Source: Sphingosinicella sp963974575 (GTDB lineage Bacteria; Pseudomonadota; Alphaproteobacteria; Sphingomonadales; Sphingomonadaceae). Taken from it: 64,000 nt of DNA. The first letter of the stretch is position 1; each line of letters opens with the position of its first letter. Of the stretch, positions 8,272 to 22,274 are shown piece by piece. The notes below the pieces were generated by a model, which searched no databases, was not told the origin of the DNA, and saw only the letters and a program-made list of their open reading frames with translations. The translations under genes were made by a program, and so were the position numbers. The stretch covers positions 67,740 through 131,739 of the forward strand of contig NZ_CAXBBQ010000009.1 of assembly GCF_963974575.1 (NCBI RefSeq), given 5' to 3'.

Positions 8272-9564
8272 TCAATCTTCCAGAATGCGGCTGTGCGTGC
8301 GCGTGTCGCGCATCCGGAGGTACACAATCAGCGAAAGGCCGATCATCACGGTCACGTACCAGTAGAAGCCCTGTTCCATGCCTTCCGCCTTGAACCAGAG
8401 CGCGACATATTCGGCGGTGCCCCCGAAGATCGTGTTGGCGAGCGCGTAGGGCAAGGCGACGCCGAGCGCGCGGACGTGCGCCGGGAACAGCTCCGCCTTC
8501 ACCACGGCATTGATCGAGGTGTAGCCGGTGACGATGATGAGCGCGCCGAGCACGAGCGCGAAGGCGACGAGCGGGTCGCGCGTCGTCTCCAGCGCCGAGA
8601 AGATCGGATAGGTGAAGAGCACGCCCGCGATCCCGAAGCCGACCATCAGCGGCTTGCGCCCGATCCGGTCCGACAGCGCGCCCGCGAGCGGCTGCAGCAG
8701 CATGAACACAAAGAGCGTCCCGGCGTTGATCTGCGATGCGACCTCGCGGCTGAAACCCGAGGTGTTGACCAGGAACTTCTGCATGTAGATCGAGTAGGCA
8801 TAGAAAGCGAGCGTCCCCCCGGCGGTGAGCAGCATCACCACTGCCGCCTCGCGCGGATGACGCAGGAACAGCTCGCCGAGGCCGGAAACGGCGATGCCTT
8901 CCTTTTTGGCGTTCGTGAAGCTCTCGGTCTCGGCAAGGCCGCGCCGGATGTAGAACACGACGATGGCCAGCACGCCGCCGATCGCGAAGGGGATGCGCCA
9001 GCCCCATTCATCGAGCGCGGCTTCCGGCATCACGTTCTGAAGCACCAGAAGCACGCAGATGGCGAGGAGTTGCCCGGAAATCAGCGTCACATACTGAAAG
9101 CTGGAGAAGAAGCCGCGGCGCTGCTTCCCCGCCATCTCGGAAAGATAGGTCGCGCTCGCGCCATATTCGCCGCCCACGGAAAGCCCCTGCAACATGCGGG
9201 CGAGGACGAGAAGGGCGGGGGCGAACACGCCGATCGCCTCATAGTCGGGCGTCACTGCGATCAACAGCGAGCCCGCGCACATCAGCGTGACGGAGAGGGT
9301 AAGCCCCGCCTTGCGGCCGTGCCGATCGGCATAGATGCCCATGATCCACGCCCCGACCGGCCGCATCAGGAAACCGACCGCGAAAACGGCCGCGCTGTTC
9401 ATCAGCTGCGCGGTGCGGTCGCCCTCGGGGAAGAAGTGCGGCGCGAAATAGAGCGCGAAGGCGGCGTAGACATACCAGTCGTACCACTCGACGAGGTTGC
9501 CTGTGGCCCCGCCGATGATGGATTTCAGGCGGTGGCGGCTGTCTGCGGCCTTCGGATCGGTCAT
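8272..9564 (-). CDS. MFS transporter, metabolite:H+ symporter (MHS) family
   Basis: 430 aa, 12 predicted TM helices. The MHS opening GNLVEWYDWYVYA, the loop-2/3 motif GIYADRHGRKAGL and LSVGGEYGASATYLSE, diagnostic of the KgtP/ProP/ShiA branch, are all present. It probably imports an organic acid such as a dicarboxylate or 2-oxoglutarate; the substrate is not resolved. The ATG at 9564 is preferred to the one at 9597, since GGGGGAG lies about 12 nt upstream and the extension MRHRRGGDNSR is not part of the family. Its transcription runs towards the AI-2E gene and away from rpoB. Confidence 0.87.
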   Translation of the reverse strand: MTDPKAADSRHRLKSIIGGATGNLVEWYDWYVYAAFALYFAPHFFPEGDRTAQLMNSAAVFAVGFLMRPVGAWIMGIYADRHGRKAGLTLSVTLMCAGSLLIAVTPDYEAIGVFAPALLVLARMLQGLSVGGEYGASATYLSEMAGKQRRGFFSSFQYVTLISGQLLAICVLLVLQNVMPEAALDEWGWRIPFAIGGVLAIVVFYIRRGLAETESFTNAKKEGIAVSGLGELFLRHPREAAVVMLLTAGGTLAFYAYSIYMQKFLVNTSGFSREVASQINAGTLFVFMLLQPLAGALSDRIGRKPLMVGFGIAGVLFTYPIFSALETTRDPLVAFALVLGALIIVTGYTSINAVVKAELFPAHVRALGVALPYALANTIFGGTAEYVALWFKAEGMEQGFYWYVTVMIGLSLIVYLRMRDTRTHSRILED

Positions 9565-9646
9565 GCGGCTGTTGTCTCCCCCTCTACGATGCCGCATCTG
9601 TTAGGGGAGCGAGGCGCAGACCGAAAGGGACTCTTGCGACAGGGGT

Positions 9647-9675
9647 TTGACAGCGCCGCCTGCGGCTCCTATATC
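9647..9675 (+). promoter_or_regulatory. Near-consensus promoter for rpoBC
   Basis: TTGACA (9647-9652), exactly 17 bp, TATATC (9670-9675), 174 bp upstream of the rpoB ATG. The -35 is perfect. It gives rpoBC its own promoter, consistent with the terminator after rplL. It also lies just upstream of the divergent MHS transporter. Confidence 0.75.
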
Positions 9676-9848
9676 CCGCTTCCTTCCACAGCCGTTCGGG
9701 AAATGATGTGCCTTCGCGCAGCGCATCGCAAGAATGGATCGGCTGCGGTTTGATGCGGAAAGCTGCGGTTCTCCCGGATGCGGGGGAGCCTGCGGCTTTT
9801 TTCGCGTCAGCGCCTGACGAATTTTGAAGAGCAAGGGCGACAAACAGC

Positions 9849-13994
<4,146 letters not shown>

Positions 13995-14003
13995 ATGATC
14001 TCT

Positions 14004-14027
14004 CCCTCTCCCGCGTGCGGGAGAGGG
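14004..14027. repeat. Perfect 11-bp palindrome in the rpoB-rpoC spacer
   Basis: CCCTCTCCCGC, a 2-nt centre GT, then GCGGGAGAGGG. It lies 9 nt after the rpoB stop and has no following T-run, so it is not an intrinsic terminator. Its form resembles dispersed REP/palindromic intergenic elements; it may tune the rpoB/rpoC mRNA. Confidence 0.7.
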
Positions 14028-14097
14028 TCGTGAGGACCGGAAGCGGTATCCTCATCCGCCTGCGCCGGTTGGCGCGGGGCAGAAATTCGGAGGCGGT

Positions 14098-18258
<4,161 letters not shown>

Positions 18259-18278
18259 CGCGTCTTTTGATGATGAAA

Positions 18279-18313
18279 GGGGGCCTCGCCGGGAAACCGG
18301 CGGGGCCTCTTTC
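18279..18313 (+). terminator. Rho-independent terminator after rpoC
   Basis: GGGGGCCTCGCCGG, loop GAAA, CCGGCGGGGCCTC: a long GC stem with G-U pairs, followed by TTTCGTTTT. It starts 20 nt after the rpoC stop. Confidence 0.88.
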
Positions 18314-18452
18314 GTTTTCGGCGTCGGCGCTCTTTACACCGGTGTCAGGAGTCGCTCTGCCCTGCGAACCGGAAAGACCGGATTTCCGCCCTCCCGCCAG
18401 GATGGCACGATCCGTGCTTGTCCCATCGCGGGACAGTGAGGGAGATGGGCCG

Positions 18453-18596
18453 ATGCTCTGGTGGGTCGCGGGCGTAGTTGGTGCGTTGCTCCTTGCTGCG
18501 CTGTTGGCGCCGCCGGCGCCGGGCCGCCGATCACTCGGCCGGATAGATTTCGGCGACGAGCCCACCGACACCGACGAGAACCAGCGGCAGGGCTGA
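18453..18596 (+). CDS. Small single-pass membrane protein, uncharacterised
   Basis: 47 aa starting MLWWVAGVVGALLLAALLAPP, one hydrophobic helix followed by a basic patch (GRRSLGR) and an acidic C-terminal tail (DFGDEPTDTDENQ). GAGGGAG lies 10-16 nt upstream, an acceptable ribosome-binding site. The ORF is open further upstream (to 18267) but that part overlaps the rpoC terminator and is not protein-like. Unrecognised and short, so it may not be real. Positive-inside and acidic-tail design argues for a genuine membrane peptide. The remaining non-coding sequence to 18,787 holds nothing else I can name. Confidence 0.4.
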   Translation: MLWWVAGVVGALLLAALLAPPAPGRRSLGRIDFGDEPTDTDENQRQG

Positions 18597-18787
18597 ACGC
18601 CGCGCTGTTGCGCGCATCCCTCACCGGTAGGGGTTCCGGCATTGGCGGGATATCGATGTGACTTTCGGGGTTGCATCGGAGGCGGCGAGGCCCGAAAGGC
18701 GGGGCCAATGCTGCCGGAGCCTGTTGAAGTCCATGGACGCCTGTTGGAATTTGCTCCGCGGATCGACTAACGTCCGGCGCTTTCACA

Positions 18788-19960
18788 ATGCGGAGCGTCA
18801 TATTGCCTAACAGCGATCTCAGGGTCGCCCTGTTCTCGGGCAACTATAATTATGTGAAGGACGGCGCCAATCAGGCGCTGAACCGGCTCGTCGGCTACCT
18901 GCTGCGGCAGGGCGTCGCGGTTCGCGTTTACTCGCCGACCATCGAAAACCCGGCATTCGCGCCGACGGGTGACCTTGTTTCGATTCCGTCCGTACCGATC
19001 CCCGGACGCGGCGAGTATCGGCTCGGGCTCGGCATCGGCGGCGTAAAGGCGGACCTCAAGGCCTTCGACCCGCACATCGTTCACATCGCTTCACCCGACA
19101 TCATCGGCCACCGCGCCGTCGGGTGGGCGCGGGCGCGAGGCAAGCCGGCGGTGGCGTCCGTCCATACGCGCTTCGAAACCTATTTCCGCTATTACCGGAT
19201 GCACTGGATGCAGACCGTGATCGAGGCGGTTCTGCGCCGTCTCTACAAGCGCTGTGTGGAAATCTACGCGCCTTCCGAAAGCATGGCGGCGGTGCTCACC
19301 GACCAGCGCATGAGCCGCAACGTCCATATCTGGAGCCGCGGTATCGACGGCGACCTCTACCGCCCCGATCGGCGCGACATGGAATGGCGGCGGAGCCTCG
19401 GCATCGCGGACGAGGACGTGGTGATCCTGTTCGTGGGACGCCTCGTGCTCGAGAAAGGCCTCGACACCTTCGCGGCGACGCTCTCGGAGCTGGATGCGCG
19501 CGGTGTGCCCTACAAGGCGCTGTTTGTCGGAGACGGCCCGGCACGGCCGTGGATCGAGGCGCAGGCGCCGCAGGGCATCTTCCTCGGCTTCCAGTCGGGC
19601 GATGCGCTGGCGCGTGCCTATGCGTCGGCTGATGTGATGTTCAATCCCTCGTCGACCGAGACGTTCGGCAACGTGACGCTGGAAGCGATGGCGAGCGGCC
19701 TTCCCGTGGTGGCGGCGCGCGCGACCGGCAGCCTCAGCCTCGTCACGCCCGGCCTCAACGGGCAGCTGACGACGCCCGACGACATCCAGGAATCGGCGGA
19801 TGCGCTCGCAGCCTATATCGCCGATTCGGAAAGCCGCACGGCGGCTGGAAAAGCGGGCCGCGAGATCAGCAAGCGCTTCGACTGGGACACGATCAACGGC
19901 GCGCTGTTGCAGCGCTATCGCACCGTTGTTGCACGCAGCTCTTCAAAAGCCCGACGTTAG
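18788..19960 (+). CDS. Glycosyltransferase family 4 (GT-B), MgtA/SqdX-like
   Basis: 390 aa. The N-terminal Rossmann domain starts LRVALFSGNYNYVKDGANQAL. The C-terminal nucleotide-sugar domain contains FVGRLVLEKGLDTF and the GT4 E-x7-E motif region SSTETFGNVTLEAMASGLPVV. The overall pattern resembles bacterial MgtA/SqdX-type transferases that glycosylate lipids or diacylglycerol derivatives, but acceptor and donor are not determinable. No signal peptide; cytoplasmic face of the membrane is likely. It directly precedes ssrA. Confidence 0.85.
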   Translation: MRSVILPNSDLRVALFSGNYNYVKDGANQALNRLVGYLLRQGVAVRVYSPTIENPAFAPTGDLVSIPSVPIPGRGEYRLGLGIGGVKADLKAFDPHIVHIASPDIIGHRAVGWARARGKPAVASVHTRFETYFRYYRMHWMQTVIEAVLRRLYKRCVEIYAPSESMAAVLTDQRMSRNVHIWSRGIDGDLYRPDRRDMEWRRSLGIADEDVVILFVGRLVLEKGLDTFAATLSELDARGVPYKALFVGDGPARPWIEAQAPQGIFLGFQSGDALARAYASADVMFNPSSTETFGNVTLEAMASGLPVVAARATGSLSLVTPGLNGQLTTPDDIQESADALAAYIADSESRTAAGKAGREISKRFDWDTINGALLQRYRTVVARSSSKARR

Positions 19961-19970
19961 CCCTTATATG
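19942..19970 (+). promoter_or_regulatory. Putative ssrA promoter
   Basis: TTCAAA (19942-19947), 17 bp, TATATG (19965-19970), overlapping the 3' end of the glycosyltransferase gene and ending about where the tmRNA acceptor piece should begin. Each hexamer matches four of six consensus bases and the spacing is ideal. Confidence 0.45.
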
Positions 19971-19976
19971 GGTGTT

Positions 19977-20262
19977 GCCGTCTTCGGGCGGCTATGGCGA
20001 TAAATGATGCCGTGAAATAGGTACAGCGGACCCGGGGGCGGTACCCGGCGGCTCCACCAGTTTCGCCGGACGGGCTATAACGGCCTGTCCGGACATGGGG
20101 CCGAACTAGGATCGACGTGTGCTGAAAGACGGTTTTCTTTGCCCGGCCTGAATGCGCCGTAAAACCGTTCAAAACCTACAAATGCCAACGATAACGAGGC
20201 ATTCGCGATCGCCGCGTAACTAAAGCCCTTCGGGGAATAGGTTACAAAGCTTAGCGCGGTTC
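19977..20262 (+). ncRNA. ssrA: Transfer-messenger RNA, circularly permuted two-piece form
   Basis: Rescues stalled ribosomes and tags the nascent protein for proteolysis. The acceptor piece comes first, with a T-arm-like CCGGG/CCCGG hairpin and the end CGGCTCCACCA (20049-20059). A 37-nt intervening segment (20060-20096) with a CCGGAC...GTCCGG hairpin would be removed. The coding piece then begins GGGGCCG (20097), which pairs with CGGCTCC to rebuild a 7-bp acceptor stem containing the G3-U70 pair recognised by alanyl-tRNA synthetase. The tag frame, 20184-20219, reads ANDNEAFAIAA then TAA. Permuted two-piece tmRNA is established for alphaproteobacteria. The outer ends are approximate. Confidence 0.94.
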
Positions 20263-20270
20263 GGGCCGCA

Positions 20271-20323
20271 CCGGGCAACAGAAGCGGACACCAGCGGCAC
20301 GGGGAGCGCCGGGCAACAGAAGC
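20271..20323 (+). repeat. 15-bp direct repeat and hairpin downstream of ssrA
   Basis: CCGGGCAACAGAAGC occurs at 20271-20285 and again at 20309-20323. The second copy forms the loop side of a 7-bp hairpin GGGGAGC (20301-20307) / GCTCCCC (20322-20328). No T-run follows. It may mark processing of the tmRNA 3' end or be a local duplication. The rest of the 147 bp before sspB holds no clear signal. Confidence 0.6.
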
Positions 20324-20409
20324 TCCCCACTTTCACCGTTCATCCAGAGTCGGACTTGACCGCGCGGCGGCGCCGCGCCACCAAGTGCCCTTGTGATAAA
20401 GAGGGCCGC

Positions 20410-20883
20410 ATGAACGCCGAAACACCGGAAAGCCTGATCCCGTATGACGAGATCGTGCAGGATGCGCTGCGCGGCGTCGTGTTCGGCGTTCTGAAGCGGG
20501 TGGAGAGCGATGGGGGCCTGCCCGGCAACCACCATTTCTACATCGCCTTCAAGACCGGCGCCCCCGGCGTCGAGATGCCGGCGCACCTGCGCCAGCGCTA
20601 TCCCGATGAGATGACGATCGTCATCCAGCACCGCTACTGGGAGCTGAAAGTCGATCGCGAGCACTTCGAGATCGGCCTTTCGTTCAACCAGGTGCCGACC
20701 AAGCTTTCGATTCCCTATACGGCGATCACGGGCTTTCACGACCCCTCGGTGGAGTTCGCGCTGCAGTTTCCGACACCCGAGGGCGTCGCGCCCTCCACAC
20801 CGGAGCCAGAACCCGAGCCTACGCCACCCGAAAGCGGTGACGGGTCGAACGTGGTGACGCTCGACGCCTTCCGGAAAAAATGA
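20410..20883 (+). CDS. sspB: SspB-family ClpXP adaptor protein (alpha type)
   Basis: 157 aa. The start YDEIVQDALRGVV and the motif HFYIAFKT match alphaproteobacterial SspB. The folded domain (about 1-120) binds ssrA-tagged substrates. It is followed by a Pro/Glu-rich linker and the C-terminal tail NVVTLDAFRKK, the type of peptide that docks on ClpX. It delivers tmRNA-tagged proteins to ClpXP. It lies only 147 bp after ssrA, so tag and adaptor genes are neighbours. An in-frame ATG is absent upstream; the longer reading from 20356 is not protein-like. The stop overlaps the fumC ATG. Confidence 0.92.
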   Translation: MNAETPESLIPYDEIVQDALRGVVFGVLKRVESDGGLPGNHHFYIAFKTGAPGVEMPAHLRQRYPDEMTIVIQHRYWELKVDREHFEIGLSFNQVPTKLSIPYTAITGFHDPSVEFALQFPTPEGVAPSTPEPEPEPTPPESGDGSNVVTLDAFRKK

Positions 20884-22274
20884 GCGCTACGCGCATCGAA
20901 ACGGATAGCTTCGGGCCGATCGATGTGTCGGCCGCAGCTTACTGGGGTGCGCAGACCCAGCGTTCCATCGGCAATTTCCCCATCGGCGGCGAGCGTATGC
21001 CCGTGCCGCTGGTGCGAGCACTCGGCCTCATCAAGCAGTCGGCCGCCTATGTGAACGCCGAGCTTGGCGTGCTCGACAACAATCTCGCACCCGCGATCAT
21101 CGAGGCTGCGGCCGAGGTGGCGGGCGGCAAGCGTGACGACCAGTTCCCGCTCGTTGTCTGGCAGACCGGTTCGGGCACGCAGAGCAACATGAACGCCAAC
21201 GAGGTGATCGCGGGCCGTGCCAACGAAATCCTGACCGGCACGCGCGGCGGCAAGGTGCCGGTGCATCCGAACGATCACGTCAATGCGTCGCAAAGCTCCA
21301 ACGACACGTTCCCGACCGCGATGCACGTCGCGGCGGCGCGCGAGGTGAACGAACGACTGATTCCGGCGCTCCGGCACCTGCACGCCGCGCTCGCCGCGAA
21401 AGCGGAAGCCTTTGCCGATATCGTGAAGATCGGCCGCACGCACCTTCAGGACGCGACGCCGGTGACGCTGGGGCAGGAGTTTTCCGGTTACGCGCAGCAA
21501 CTCACGGATGGCATCGCGCGCGCCGAGGCGGTGCTGCCGCGGCTCTACCGGCTGGCGCAGGGCGGCACGGCAGTCGGCACCGGGCTCAACGCGCCCGAAG
21601 GCTTCGCCGAGGGCATCGCGAAGGAACTCGCGCGGCTTTCCGGTCTGCCGTTCGAAACCGCGCCCAACAAGTTCGAGGCGCTCGCCACGCACGACACGAT
21701 GGTCGAGCTGTCGGGCGCGCTCAATGTGCTTGCGGTCAGTCTCAACAAGATCGCGAACGACATCCGCCTGCTCGGCTCGGGGCCGCGCTCCGGGCTCGGC
21801 GAGCTTTCGCTCCCGGAAAACGAGCCGGGCAGTTCGATCATGCCGGGTAAGGTGAACCCCACGCAGGCCGAGGCGCTGACGATGGTGGCCGCGCAGGTGA
21901 TGGGGAATCACGTCACCGTCACCGTGGGCGGCGCGCAGGGGCACATGGAGCTCAACGTCTTCAAGCCCGTGATCGCCTATAATGTGCTCCAGTCGATCTG
22001 CCTGATTGCCGACGCATCCGTGAGTTTCGCGGATCGCTGCGTTGTAGGGATCGAGCCTAACCGCGAGCGCATCGCCGATCTCGTCGAGCGCTCTCTGATG
22101 CTGGTGACGGCGCTCGCGCCCGAGATCGGCTACGACAATGCCGCGGCCATAGCCAAGCACGCGCACACGCACGGGCTGACGCTGCTCGAAGCAGCAAAAG
22201 CGCTCGATCTGATCGATGAGACGCGGTTTCGCGCGCTCGTCCGTCCGGAGACGATGCTGGCGCCGGGGCGTTAG
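20880..22274 (+). CDS. fumC: Class II fumarate hydratase
   Basis: 464 aa, TCA-cycle enzyme interconverting fumarate and malate. The superfamily signature GSSIMPGKVNPTQ is near residue 318-330. Active-site regions GSGTQSNMNANEV and HPNDHVNASQSSNDTFPTA are intact, and IGRTHLQDATPVTLGQE is present. This is the iron-free, oxygen-stable fumarase. The ATG overlaps the sspB stop (ATGA), suggesting an sspB-fumC operon. Its TAG stop overlaps the convergent c-di-GMP gene by 4 nt. Confidence 0.97.
   Translation: MSATRIETDSFGPIDVSAAAYWGAQTQRSIGNFPIGGERMPVPLVRALGLIKQSAAYVNAELGVLDNNLAPAIIEAAAEVAGGKRDDQFPLVVWQTGSGTQSNMNANEVIAGRANEILTGTRGGKVPVHPNDHVNASQSSNDTFPTAMHVAAAREVNERLIPALRHLHAALAAKAEAFADIVKIGRTHLQDATPVTLGQEFSGYAQQLTDGIARAEAVLPRLYRLAQGGTAVGTGLNAPEGFAEGIAKELARLSGLPFETAPNKFEALATHDTMVELSGALNVLAVSLNKIANDIRLLGSGPRSGLGELSLPENEPGSSIMPGKVNPTQAEALTMVAAQVMGNHVTVTVGGAQGHMELNVFKPVIAYNVLQSICLIADASVSFADRCVVGIEPNRERIADLVERSLMLVTALAPEIGYDNAAAIAKHAHTHGLTLLEAAKALDLIDETRFRALVRPETMLAPGR

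Noticed and set aside
18267..18452. Longer 109-aa version of the small ORF after rpoC
   Set aside because: The upstream part overlaps the rpoC terminator and has no protein-like pattern or ribosome-binding site.
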